NCBI GenBank assembly: GCA_013368315.1
Contig: JAACJM010000024.1
Location: forward strand, 434,001 to 498,000
Length of the DNA stretch: 64,000 nt
Reading direction: 5' to 3'
From: Tetrapyrgos nigripes
Lineage: Eukaryota; Basidiomycota; Agaricomycetes; Agaricales; Campanellaceae
Shown here: piece by piece, positions 12,261 through 25,335 of the stretch
Numbering within the stretch: the first letter of the stretch is position 1
Layout of the letters: each line of letters begins with the position of its first letter
Notes under the pieces: model-generated
Databases searched by the model: none
Seen by the model: only the letters and a program-made list of their open reading frames with translations
Told to the model about the DNA's origin: nothing
Position numbers and translations under genes: made by a program

Positions 12261-12423
12261 TGTTTTCGACAAGACACGCACGCGTTCCTGAGCCGAATCC
12301 TGTCCAGGCTCGTATCTAGTCTCTGTCATGTGATTTCTCATTTCTGACTTGGAACTCCGACAGTAGTACACTGAACCTAAATTTTCAAGTACACCACAAA
12401 CCAGTCCCTTCAAGTCCGCCAAC
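12261..12423. promoter_or_regulatory. Bidirectional promoter of SPF1 and eL38
   Basis: The two start codons point away from each other across this 163 bp gap, which must contain both promoters and both 5' leaders unless they overlap coding sequence. No TATA box was seen. Confidence 0.5.
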
Positions 12424-12824
12424 ATGGTAAGTACTGTCGTTGTTGCCGTCTTCCTGTTCTCATTGTTTTGTAGCCCAAGCAAATCACTGACATCAAAAAG
12501 TTCCTTGAAATCTCAAAACGCAAGGATGCTCGCCGTGTGTATACTTTTTGAAAAAAGTCTAGAATACTACTAATGTTTTTGGGCAGAGGCACGCATAAAA
12601 AAAACTGCCGCAAAGATTGCTGGTGGCAAGACTCAGACCAAATTCAAGCTGAGGTGTTCACGATACCTCTACACCCTCTCTCTCGATGACCCTGAAAAGG
12701 CTGACAAGTTAAAAGCAAGTCTGCCTCCTGGTATGTGGTCTACTCTTCCTGTACATCCCTTTGTTCTCATTTTGCGTTAGGTCTCAATGTCGTTGAGGTC
12801 GGCAAGGCACCAAAGAAGAAGTAA
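12424..12824 (+). CDS. RPL38: 60S ribosomal protein eL38
   Basis: eL38 is a small protein of the large cytosolic ribosomal subunit. Four exons (12424-12426, 12474-12534, 12587-12730, 12781-12824) join to 83 residues, close to the usual size of about 70-80. The first exon is only the ATG, followed immediately by the donor GTAAGT, an arrangement common in ribosomal protein genes. Family hallmarks seen are [17 protein letters not shown] at the N-terminus, the central [14 protein letters not shown] and the C-terminal [15 protein letters not shown] branch-point-like word precedes the second acceptor. The tail ending KAPKKK is slightly longer than in animals. The assignment is secure. Confidence 0.96.
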
Positions 12825-14085
12825 ACTCCTTGTAGTTTGACTTTTCTCTTTGGTTTTCTTTCTGTTTATGTTACCAGTGTCCCGATTCCCTACTGCGTTT
12901 CGGGTCGGCCCCCACTGAGTGAGAGTATGAGAGGAGGGATGCAGGTAGAGACGAAGGCGACGTTGTCATCATATGCAGATGTTTTACTATGCTGGGTTTA
13001 TCAAATTCATGTATTCTTCACTATGCCCTAATCATGACAGACTCAGATCACTGCGCCCCTTGAACTGGATATATTACCCAGACTTGATCATTTCGAGTTG
13101 TTCTCTGCTTCTTTTTACAAACCACTTCCCTCGTTGCTATCACTTTGACCGTCTTGAGTACAAAAGTGATGTGATGCCTAGCCGCCATGATACCAAGATG
13201 GTCTCGAAGAAGTGTTGACGAACCCAAACTCGGGTTGAGATAGATGTGACGGTGGTTGGTATCCTGCTACCTAGGAGTCTTCTTTATACTCACCCTGACA
13301 TCAGACAAGACACTGCGTTCTTAGTAATGGACTGCTGTCCCGTTCATGATCTACACTGCTGGCATCCCCATCAAACTGCTTGACACTGATGGGCATCGTA
13401 GTCATCTTGGCCCCTGCATTCCACCATGATGCACAGCACTGAATCTAACCGTCGTTGGCTGTATCGCTCTCTCGACATCCAAACTGATCTATTTTGGTTA
13501 TCAAGTCAATTGCTTTGCCTTCTCTTGCCCCTGCCAGCCCGACCGCGTTCCCATAAGCTATACTGACCGTCCACGGATTTATGCCAACGCCAGTGCCAAT
13601 GCCAGGTCATCACGCCTCGCATCACGTCCTAGACGACAACAACAACAACTGGGGAACGGACAACATCGGACAACCCGAGATCCTAAATACTTGGGCTCCA
13701 AAAGATTCTGTTGATCTTGATGTGCAGTTGAGCTGTATAGGCTGGCCCCCCTAGATCTCTCTCATAACTCATACTCAGGTGATACCATCCGTATCCGGGC
13801 ACTCATTCCCGTTCCCGTACCATTCCCACATTCGCTTTCTTTCCTCCTTTCCTTCTCCTTCCTTCGTCGTTCTTCGTTTCTTCTTCGTTTCTTTTTTGGT
13901 TTTCTTTTCATCCAGCGGGACTGTGACTGTGGCCCCAGCTAACTAATCTCTAATAAACCTATTATTCAACTTCGCATTCTAACCTGCACACTGAGCGCAG
14001 CCCTTTATTTCTTTTCGTTTCTTTTCGTTCCTCCAATCCTCACGTCGATTCATAATCCAAGCTCAAGACCAAGACTAAGCCCGAC
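12825..14085. other. Intergenic, long pyrimidine-rich promoter tract
   Basis: No gene was found in these 1.26 kb. The last 250 bp before the membrane-protein gene are strongly CT-rich (about 13825-13920), as is common upstream of fungal genes. A CAACAACAACAAC tract occurs near 13639. Confidence 0.5.
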
Positions 14086-15419
14086 ATGCCTCTCCACATC
14101 TTGGATTTCCTCAAGCCCAAATCCTTCTTTGGATGTTTTCCTCTCCGTTTCGGTGTCATCGTCAGTACTATTAGTACTTATCCACTGCCCCTCCTCGTTT
14201 TCTTTACACGATCCAAATCGTAACTTCTAACCTTGAAACGTTTTCCACAGGCACTATCCTTCATAATCATGGTTGGCGCCTCCATAGTCACCGTAACAGG
14301 CTGGTCGCAAATTGCTCAACTATCAGACCATCCTATATCTACCTCCAACGATGTAGCGTTGTACTTTCACTCGATTACGTTTACTATCCTTGCGGTGTTA
14401 GGGCTGTTTGGGTGAGTAGTCGGTGTGAACTTCTTGCTTCAGTGTCTGGCAAAGTTTTTACGGTTATCTGGTTATCGTATTTGCCGGGATTTTGGGAATG
14501 GTTCCCAGAAGACCTAAAACCCTTTTGTTCTTATTTCTCCGTATGCCTTCTGATCTTGACTGACTTGTTTATTTCTCCGCACTCTCTTGGCAATGCTACA
14601 CATCCCCACATTCCCAGCGTTCTCTCCGCCTCTTTCCAAAATAGACCCATGTCCTTCGCCTACATGATCATCCTTCCCTTCCTCGTCATCCTTAGCTTCT
14701 CTTCCGGCGCATTCGTCTTAAATACGATTTTTCACCCTAAATCGGAAAGAGATATTACCAGGTGCCTGAACGGCGCAACAGATGAGTTGACTAGACAAGT
14801 TTGTAGGAATGGGATTGCGATTATTAAGGGAGTTGCGATTGCGATTTATATTGGGAGTTGGGTTTTGGAGCTGTGTGAGTATCGTTCTTTGGGTTTTTGG
14901 GTTTTTTCTTTCTTTGCATGATACTCGTGCAAGTCAGTCACTCAGGCTATCAGAGAGTCTCATGAGCGATTTAGCACACGAGATCTGCGCTGTCTCTGAC
15001 CCGAATTCATTTCCCCGAGATTTACCATAATTAAACGATGTCACTGATTATATTCCGTTTTCATTTCCTCTTCCACAGACACATCCATCATCGCCTACGG
15101 CTACTACTCCCAACTCTCCACTGCCGCTCTCATGGACGAAGCCAACAACGAGACCTTCGAGGCAGTCGTTGCCGCTTCTGGACCCAGTACAACAGGTGCC
15201 ACCTCAGCCAAAACGAAATTCCCCGCTGTTAACGGCCCACTTCGTCCTGAAGACATCAGCGGTCCTACACCATTGACAATGTATAATTCCGCTGGGGCTC
15301 CGGGGATTAATTCGGGGTATGCGTTTTCGACGGTTGATGCGTCGTTTGGGGCTGGAGTTAAGGGTGGGAGGCAGATGATTCAGTTTCAGCCTCAGAAGTT
15401 TGAAAGGAATTTGGTGTGA
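14086..15419 (+). CDS. Four-helix membrane protein, function unknown
   Basis: Exons 14086-14160, 14251-14411, 14618-14874 and 15079-15419 join in frame to 277 residues. Four hydrophobic segments are visible at about residues 22-45, 65-85, 98-120 and 150-180. The loop between helices 3 and 4 holds two cysteines (RCLNGA and VCRNG) that could form a disulfide. The C-terminal 95 residues are hydrophilic, Ser/Gly-rich and probably cytoplasmic. The overall layout resembles small tetraspan proteins common in basidiomycetes (MARVEL-like architecture is possible but not shown). No catalytic motif is seen. The gene converges on the NUBPL gene, with 246 bp between the stops. Confidence 0.8.
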
Positions 15420-15665
15420 AAAGGATTATACGAGACTTGGATGATGCGGTTTGGTGAAAATGGACTTGGACTATTATTCTATTTGTATAGGTGTATGGAT
15501 CACTGAACTGCGATGGACGGTTTCAAGACGGTTTGTACTCTGGCTGGATCAGGACTACCTGTATTACTTGTTACTATTTAAATTTGTTGTACCAATACGA
15601 CGAGGCAATGTTCGCCCACTGTAGATTTTGGAGACTTTTGCAAAGTTTTGAAGCAGTATAGCAAA

Positions 15666-16965
15666 TCATTTTGTCTGCTGCTTGATACTATCCAAAACCC
15701 TCTGAGCAGCGTCTTTCATACCGCTCCGCCATTCCTCTCCTCCTCTACCTCCTTCTTTGGCTTTAGACGTCAAAGCGTAAGGTGCACCACCGTCACCACC
15801 TTCACTTACTCCAGGCACCAGTGGAAGTTCAGCTAGAATTGGGATGTCCAAAGATTTGGCTGTACGTCGAAAGAGGTCGGGTGCACCAAAGAGGTGGTGT
15901 GGAGTTGTACAGGAGGGACAGAGGAAGTAGGATTGATTGAGTATTAAGCCGGTTAGCTGAAAGGACTCGTGAGTACTTGTACTAAGCGATAGAATGAAGA
16001 ACATACAGGAAGGTTAAGCTTGCGGAACATGGATATGCCACGGCGTACGTCCGTCAACGCGACGTCTTGGGGTGTTGAGACGATTAACGTACCTATGAAA
16101 GAAAGTCAATGAATGGAAATAAGAAAACAGTCATAGTTGATTTACCATCAACAATGACGAGTTGTCCCAAAGAGAGTGGAATGTCACCCGTCCCAGGAGG
16201 CAAGTCTATAACGAGAACGTCTAGTCCTGGCCCTCCCTCCCCGCCTGTCCAATCAACTTGAAAAAGAAGTTGCTGTACGGCTTTTTGTACCATAAGTCCT
16301 CGCCAGACAACAGGCGTATCAGAGGAAGTGTTGATTTGAGAACCAGGATCAGTGGGATTCGGAGGCATGGGCGGTAGAAGATAAGCCATGGACATGGTGG
16401 GTATCGAGTGGTTTGTTATTGGTCGTAAAGCACCACCTGAAACCGAAATTCACTCAAAACTGGAATTGCCTTGAGACCGAACAGACGTACCCGAAGTAAG
16501 TTCTGGTTCAGAAGCAGAACGAAGACCCATCAAAGTTGGGATAGAAGGCCCAAATATGTCCAGATCAAGGATGCCAACATGTAGACGCGACAAAGCGAGG
16601 GAGACAGCGAGATTTACTAGCCTGGCATAAGCAAAGGCCAATGTAAGATTGCTGATGTTCACCTGCTATAGTACTCTTCCCTACTCCTCCTTTACAACTT
16701 GACACCAATACGACGTGTTTTACATTTGGAATTTTGCGAGGTGCAATTGGACCTGTTCGACGAGGTATTTGCGGAGCTTGCGGTGTATTTCTGGGAAGGC
16801 CCTATTCATATGAGCCTGAAGCATCTTCATATCAAAATTCTGACCCACCAGTGGATTTTCATGGGCAAACCGACTCGAAGAACTGAAGAATCGTCGTGCA
16901 AGCATGGAACGAAAGCCCACTGGGGCTCCACGTGACTCTCTACGGTTCGAGCTGCCATTCGACAT
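15666..16965 (-). CDS. IND1: Mitochondrial Fe-S P-loop NTPase (IND1/NUBPL), complex I assembly
   Basis: IND1/NUBPL proteins of the Mrp/NBP35 family carry a bridging 4Fe-4S cluster and help to build respiratory complex I. Six exons are supported; the first three are 16849-16965, 16663-16801 and 16491-16616. The N-terminus reads [13 protein letters not shown] from the second ATG (16905), a good mitochondrial presequence; the upstream ATG at 16965 adds 20 residues. The deviant Walker A motif [11 protein letters not shown] spans the exon 2/3 join, followed by [13 protein letters not shown], the family block [11 protein letters not shown], the [15 protein letters not shown] switch and the CPSC cluster-binding CxxC. 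Cytosolic NBP35 would show an N-terminal ferredoxin-like Cys motif, absent here. It is divergent from the methyltransferase gene, only 70 bp away. Retention of this family is consistent with the organism having complex I. Confidence 0.92.
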
Positions 16966-17035
16966 TGACGCCGGCGTCTACACCCAAATCGGTCTTTAGA
17001 CCCTCGCTATCGCGACTTGTCTGCCTTTGGGCGCG
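16966..17035. promoter_or_regulatory. Very short bidirectional promoter (IND1 / H3K9 methyltransferase)
   Basis: Only 70 bp separate the two outermost start codons (130 bp if the inner IND1 ATG is used). The transcripts' control elements must overlap or extend into coding sequence, so the two genes may be co-regulated. Confidence 0.45.
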
Positions 17036-20000
17036 ATGTTTGGCTCAAGAAGGCCCCCTGAACCCTCCCCAATGCCCCAGTGGGAGCATATATCAGGTAA
17101 ATTACGAGATCTACGCGTCTGGGTCATTTTTTGTCCTTAGGTGTCAGTTTAGTGTTAGTACGGGTGGCCGGACTAAAGTATCTCATTTTATAGAGCATGC
17201 AACGGATACTTCTTCCGGGAATGAAGACGAAGAGGAAGAGACAGCTCGAACTATGGAAAGGAAAAGGAAGGCACAAGCCAAGCGTTCTCCGAACAAACGA
17301 CAAAGACTGGGTGACAATGTGCCAGAAAACAGCCATCCTACAGCCGGCAAATCTTGTATGTTCAGCTTTCCGTTCTTTTTTTTCTCTATAAATATGCTGT
17401 CTGTTCATCCAACTTCTCCCGATACCTTTAATCAATCAGATGCTGACACCGGACCGCCTTCAACCATCAACCCTTCCATTCGCCCTTCTGCCAATCGTAC
17501 CGTTACTTCCAATATTGCCCAATCCTCTCAAGCGTCAATGCCGTCCGGTGTCAGCACTCCAAATGGACAGGGATCCGATCGCATCTGGCTGAGTGCCCGC
17601 AAGAGTACTAGCGGAAAACGTCCAACTCAACCAAGTGGAATGGCTGCACGCAAAAGCGCCGGTGATAAACCGCCTCCCCCTCTGAGCACGCACAATGCGC
17701 ATGAATCAGCTACAGACATCGACGTGGATGATGCCCAAAATGCTGCAAGTAGCAGTCGTGGTGCTGCGTCCAGCTCTATTGAGCAACCGAGGCCGTCCAC
17801 TTCATCTGGAATAAACAAGAACAAAGGAGAGGCAACCAAGTTTAGTAAACCACAGACGGTTCGCAAATCTACCGGCAAATTGCCTCCACCTAGACCGATG
17901 CGTTCGTCCGTGTCTGCGTCTAGGTCGGACAGCACAATTGGACAGACATCTAGTAGTAGGATTGTGCAGACGGCTCGCAAAACTACCGGCGGTCGTCCTT
18001 CTAGTACGCAAATGCCTCCGTCCACAGCTTCATCACCCGAACCTCCTTCTCAGTCGAGGTCGAAGCCGGGACCAGGCTACAGAAAGAGTACTGGAGGTCC
18101 TTCAATGAACCAGAGATTCACGGCTGCGGACAAAGAAAGACGTTCAACCTTTGGAGGCGTTTCCGATCTGCTGAAGAGCAAGGGCAAAGAAAAGGCAGTG
18201 GAAGAACCGATCTCAGCAGGCACTACCAAAAGAACGAAGCGTACACGAGCAGAGAAGCAACGCAGGAAGCAGACAGCTGACTCAGACTCTGATGACATTG
18301 TTGTGTTGGATGGGCCCTCCAATGGTACCCTTTTGGTTTACTTTTCTGGGATGATTGTTCATGCTTCATTTTGATAGTAAGACCACGTAGTATATCTGCC
18401 CCAGGCGGTTCGTCTAATCCTCGAAATACTCAAGGTATGTACATTCCTCAAGAAAACAGTTCAGCGTAGTGATGACTTGTACAGGGCAAACAAGTCCATC
18501 CAAGACCAAAAAGCCGCCAAATCCTCCTCCTTTGCACGTCATAGACATTCCTTCTTCAAACGAAGGCACTCCTCCAGTATCCAACATTACGCGCTCAGAC
18601 CGGTCAGATTCTATTTCCGCCTCCTTCGGACACTTTCCTCCTCCTCAGTCTCAATCTCGTCGCATAAACTCCAAACCCACCAACGACGACGAAGTCATCA
18701 ACCTCTGCTCTGACAATGAAGAACCCGATATTCCAGCTTCCTTGTCATCACCTTTGCGATCCCAGAGAAGCACAGCAGACAGCATAAATGCACCCGTCGC
18801 ACCCGCCGTTGGGTCTCAAGCGAAGGCAAATACTGGGACAGATGTTATCGTGATCTCGGATGACTCTGATGAACCTTCTGTGTCAAACCGAGCGAAAGGA
18901 AAAGGAAAACAAAAGGACGAACCTTCTAAGTCTATCTCGACATCTCAACCTCGTCCTGGACAACGTCTCTCTAGGCGACTAGACAGTGATGGCTCTCGGC
19001 CTCCTTCACGCGCGTCTGGAGATTATACTGTGCCGAGGCCTTCTGGGATGGCATACGAGTCGTTGGACAAGGACTATGAGATGCCTAGGATTGCTGGCTC
19101 GGGAATTTCATTCGGTGACGTCGAAGGTTTGATAGACTCTGTTGTCGTGCAGAATGGCAATGAAAAGAGCGGAGAGAAGGCTTCGGAGAGGAATGAAGAT
19201 GAAGAGGCCCATTTGCCTCAAAGTCCCCCAGTGCCTGAAGAGCCGATATCGTTATGTGAGCTTAAATTGTTTTCTTGTCTTCGAGGGACTCGTTTTGGTG
19301 ACCATGACTACTTTCTAGTTGCGAACGATGCCGTATCACAACAGGATCATCAACCAGACAATGATATCGTAATGGACCCTCCTCAGATGGACCGTTCGAA
19401 TTACATTATGGATGAGGCAGACTCGTCGGGCATTGAGCCAGAGCCTGACCCAGTCATCGTTGAAGACAGTGACCAGGATAGAGCCGTCAGCGCGGATATG
19501 ATACTCGAAGCAAATATCTCACCAGACGCTACCAAGGAAGTGCAGGAAATTGGTCCAGACGGGTCTGGGGACCTACCAGCTGAAATGGCGGGAGAAAGTT
19601 GTGTGGATGAACCTCCTGCTGTACTTGAAGAGGGAGAAATCTCTTTGGATCTAGCAGGAACGGATCCACCTACAGACTTGGAGGAAGGAGAAATCTCTTT
19701 AAATCTTACAGCGCCAGGACCAGAGCCATCTCTACGCTCTGAAGAAAGTGATGCTACGGGGCCGGGGCCAGAACCATCTACCCACACTATTTCAAAATCG
19801 GAGCCACTGCCTGCGGAAGTACAAGCCCAGACAGTGCCGGAAAGCCATGTTGACAAACCTATTGCTTTTGACGGTGAACAAGGACCAGAGCAGCCTACAC
19901 TTACCGCACCATGCCCACGATCACCTAATACGGTGCCGGAGCCAGTATCACGTCCAATACCAGAGTCTTCGATGACGCATGACGCAGACACGGTCATGGA

Positions 20001-23000
20001 AGAGCCCGTCAAGGAGATCGCCAAAGCCAAACACTCGAGTTCTAGATCTACGCCGCTATCATATGAGGAGTCGATGGCACAGGTATATGCTTCTATGTCC
20101 CGCGGCAACAGCCCGCCAAGGTCTCGTAAATCTGCGCCACGCACAAAACCTTCCTCTATCTCAACATCAGCATCTAGCATTTCTGCTTCTGTACCACCTT
20201 CTCGTTCATCCTCCATTTCGACCGCCCGGAAATCTAGTGGCAGCTCAATAATCCCGCAACCTTCACGAGTTTCTAGTCACCGGACTCCATCCTTATCGTT
20301 GTCAACGAGTCTCGCAAATCAGAATCGACATGACAGTAGTCAGCCTTCTCCAAGCAGAAGGCACACCGGGGACTCCATGGGCATTCCTGCTGCCTTGTCC
20401 ACCTCGTCCATCTCCCGACCAAGTTCTTCATTGTCCAATCCCGACCAGGATAGGGAAGGAAAGAGTGCACGCAGCACGTCAGTTACTTCTTCCTCCTTGA
20501 CTCAAAAGATCTCCATACCTCCAGTCTCTGGTAGCCGCGAAAACCAGGGACGATCATCTCAAAACACTTTGTCTAATCCGATTATACCTCGACCAGCATC
20601 GGTAAAGGTTTTGGCTCGTCTTGATATCTTCAAAAAGCTGATTCAGATTCATTTTTCCCAAAATAAATAGCAGTCGCAACCCAATGCCTTGGTCAATGTC
20701 TATAATGCCATGAACCAAGCACAGAGCACAGATGTAGAAAGTAGGATTTCTTTCGAGCGATACAAAGAAGCGCTCAGGTCTCGCGCGAAAAATGTCGAGA
20801 ACAAGAGTCGTTTTGAAGATGAATCAGCTCCGTTCTTCATGAGGAGGGATTGGAAAAAACCTCTGGAAGATGCCGTGCAAGGTAGGTTTACTTTGGTTTC
20901 TGTAACTTCAGTATACTCAATTTACATCTACTATACTAGATGTGATGAACGATTTGGCGTCTACTACAGAGAAGATTTCTCTGGCACCGGAGTCGTCAAC
21001 GACGTCCTCGTCTTCTGTCAAGACTGTGGGCGGTGATGATGCAGTCAGCGAACAGTCCACTTCAGCCTTGGTTCAACAGCAACCAATGCAGGCAGAAGTC
21101 CAAACCCAAAGGGCTCCCCTTCCCGTGGACCAACCACCTGTTCCGACTTCCACTGAGCTTGGTGACGCCAACGTTACCCAGTCTGAGGCATCTGCAGATG
21201 CCGACAGAGATATTCCGATGCAAACCGAGGAAACTAACGACAGCACTGCTGCAACTGGTCTAACTTCACCAAACAACCAAGAAGCTCCCATTGATACCAC
21301 CAGCTGGTTGAACTATGACTTGGAATACGCTGATAGTCCCTCACCAATACCGATGAACGAGGACGATGATACTTCAGCGGAATTGATGTATCCCGAGGAG
21401 GAAAGTGGGCATCCTGCTGCTGATCCTTTACCATATGCTCCAGTGGTTAATGGAGTGGTCTCAAAGCAGGTGAGTCTGCAACTGGTTCTCCTAGATTCCA
21501 CTGTTTCTCATGTTGGCAGGCTGAGCATGCTGAGAGTGTTGTCGTCGAGACGGTGAGCAATTTCACGCAGTCTTCCTGTACACTCATTTACCTTCATACT
21601 TCAGAATGGCATCACACAACCTGGGACGAGTGAGGGTTATCCTGAGCCCTTCTCGTCGGAACCGATCGCTCAGTCTTCGAGTCCTGTGCTTCAAAGTGGT
21701 ATTGTACCCCATGAACCGAGCAATGACGAGCTCTTTTTACCAGAACCGATTTCTCAGTCGTCAAGCGATATCGGTCCACCTCAGGTATGCCCACTTTCCA
21801 TATGCTGAGTACAAATTTAAGAGACTGAGATCGAGCATAGGTTCCCGTTACAGAGGAAGAACCAACAGGAAGGCCTATACGGTCACGTGCCTCTTCCTCT
21901 GATGAAACTATCATCGCTCCTGATGACTGTATTGCTGTTCGCCGTTCTCGTCGACGCTCTCGAGGCCAATCAACGGACTCTACACCCTTGAACCGGACAC
22001 CAAATGACACCCCACCTAGAAGTTCCTCTCCCGACGACGCAGCCATACCCAAAACATATGGTGGTTTACCTGTCATGACATGGGAGAATTTCCGTCATAA
22101 TCTCCGAAACAGCGTTCCCGAGCATCATCTAGCCCGCAACCTACCACACATGCTCCAAGATCATATCAACGCCATGTCCGAGGTCGTCCGGAATTACCCT
22201 ATGATGCGAGACATATTCGAAATCATGGTTGCAGAAGCCAATGCCGAGGACGAGCCCGGTGCACCCCCCGTCACACTCTTCAACACAGTCGACAATGAGC
22301 CAGCGCCTCCTTGGGAGTTTCATTATACCAATAAGATGTGGCTTGGAGACAATGTTCCACTGCCGTCGTTCAAGAATTTGAAAAGCTGCAATTGTGTTGG
22401 GAGATGTGATCCCGAGTCGAAGACGTGTGCTTGTTTGAAAAGACAAGTAGAGTTGACGGAGACTTATCACACTGGGTTTATGTATGAGAATGATGGGATT
22501 CTTAAGCAGACTGGTCTTCCGGTGTTGGAATGTAATAGTTTGTGCGGGTGTGATGAAGATTGTGTCAATCGGGTATGTGTCCGCTTTTTGAAATCCTTTT
22601 GGTTTCTGTACTTTTGACATCACGTCCCTGCTCAGGTAGTCCAAAATGGACGAAAATACGAAGTCAAGATTGGGAAGACGGTGGACAAGGGCTGGGGTGA
22701 GACTTTCACGTTGTGTTTCTTCATCCTAGCATCGCATATTGATCTAACACGATAGGTGCATTCAACGGGTCCAAAGAGATCCCAAGAGGTACATTTATTG
22801 GGATCTACTCAGGGGAGCTTCTTGCAGATGCTGACCCGGAGGAACGGGGCAAGTGAGTATATGTTTATGTTTGCGCTTGAGGTCATCGTTGAACGAGTCC
22901 TCACTGCTTCTCAAACACAATCAGGAAATACAACTTCTTTGGACGAACGTACCTCTTTGACATTGATTTCTGGTATATCAAAGAGAAAGTTCCGGGTCGG

Positions 23001-23593
23001 GAAGATAGCAAGTACACTGTTGATGCGTATCATGCTGGTAATGTGAGTTTTTTTGCCGCTACTTACCTTGTTTTCATTCTAACGTGTATGTCGTTTTTGT
23101 TTTTGTTTTTGCTTTCTTGACAGTTCACAAGATTCCTGGTGAGTCATAGTATTGCTGTCCTGTCAGTATCCTCACTCATGCGAGAATTGCAGAACCATTC
23201 TTGCGATCCCAACGCCGCTCTGACTCCTGTCTATATCGATGAAGACGACTGGGAAAGACCACTTCTCACCATCTTCGCCAAAAAGAACATCTTGCCAGAT
23301 GAGGAGATCACTTTCTCTTACCATGGAGATCCCGACAACGAGGTAGATGTTAGCGCTGTTTTCTTTGTAAAACTAAAACCTAGAACTCACATACCATGTC
23401 ATGCCATTTCCAGGAAACCCCAGCATCTTCTCCTGTAAAAGGCAGAGGCAGAAGAAAAGCCAAAGGCGCGACTGCCTCAACCAAGTTGAAGGACGACGCT
23501 GTTTATACTGATTGTCGGTGTGGAAGCGCTAGGTGTAAGGGTATCATGTTTGGTGTATCTGTGAATGCTGGGGAGGATGAGGATGATAAGTAG
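17036..23593 (+). CDS. SUV39/Clr4-type histone H3K9 methyltransferase with long disordered N-terminus
   Basis: The C-terminal quarter is a complete SUV39-family catalytic module that transfers methyl groups from SAM to H3K9. It has a nine-cysteine pre-SET (CNCVGRC through ECNSLCGCDEDC), a SET domain with GWGAFNGSKEIPRGTFIG, the catalytic NHSCDPN and a late Tyr in ITFSYHG, and a post-SET CRCGSARC. Seventeen exons from 17036-17096 to 23414-23593 sum to 5,499 nt, giving 1,832 residues in frame; Clr4 and SUV39 are about 400-500. One exon (23124-23138) is only 15 nt. I see no chromodomain. The first 1,550 residues are Ser/Pro/acidic, with seven histone H3-tail-like RKS/T motifs at about residues 127, 143, 214, 252, 288, 905 and 938, and SUMO-interaction-like motifs (VIVISDDSDE and others). 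The start gives MFGSRRPPEPSPM; a different 5' exon is possible. The E2 gene follows 238 bp downstream on the same strand. Confidence 0.9.
17595..18098 (+). other. Array of five histone H3-tail-like motifs within the methyltransferase
   Basis: The motifs are ARKSTSGK (17595-17618), AARKSAGDK (17643-17669), TVRKSTGK (17856-17879), TARKTTGG (17970-17993) and YRKSTGG (18078-18098). Histone H3 reads TARKSTGGK around K9 and AARKSAPATGG around K27. Two more copies lie at 20122-20148 (SRKSAPRTK) and 20221-20241 (TARKSSG). Spacing between motifs varies (16 to 71 residues), so this is not a simple tandem repeat. Confidence 0.85.
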
Positions 23594-23831
23594 TTGTAAT
23601 TCCTTCGGTTGTTCCTTGTATATGCACCACATTCGCTCTGGAAAGCAGAAAGGAAGGCACGCGACACGTCTAGATGACGCGTCGTGAGTAGTCAGTCACA
23701 TGAGCGTTGGACAAGTCCGGGCCTGACGCATCGAGACGTCAAAAGTTTACGTAGAACCACCCTTAAGCTGCTTCTTCTCCACTCTGTCTTTATCTCCTTC
23801 CTCTCTGACCTCTTTGTCCTCAACGATAATC
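23594..23831. promoter_or_regulatory. Intergenic between methyltransferase and E2, with GACGCGTC palindrome
   Basis: The 238 bp gap contains the palindrome GACGCGTC at 23676-23683 and a CT-rich leader before the E2 start. ACGCGT is the core of the MCB element bound by MBF-type factors at G1/S in yeasts; a role here is inference. Confidence 0.4.
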
Positions 23832-25146
<1,315 letters not shown>

Positions 25147-25335
25147 TACATAGAGGTACATTGTAATTGGTTGTATAGTGTACTTTGTCTGTTTTTGGAT
25201 ACCAGTGCCCTTGTGACTACTTGCGGTGTCGTGGGATGTTGCTTATAACCCTGGGCACGCAATTGTTCCGATCCTCCCAGCTGTGCTCCCCCACCCCCCA
25301 CCTTCACGACCACCAACGTCTTCTGCTTGCTCACT

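Noticed and set aside
15666..16965. Assignment as cytosolic NBP35/CFD1
   Set aside because: There is no N-terminal ferredoxin-like cysteine motif, and the N-terminus looks mitochondrial; [11 protein letters not shown] matches the IND1/NUBPL class.
17627..20216. Long minus-strand open frames opposite the methyltransferase
   Set aside because: They are antisense shadows of Ser/Pro-rich coding sequence; the plus strand has the conserved domains and consistent splicing.
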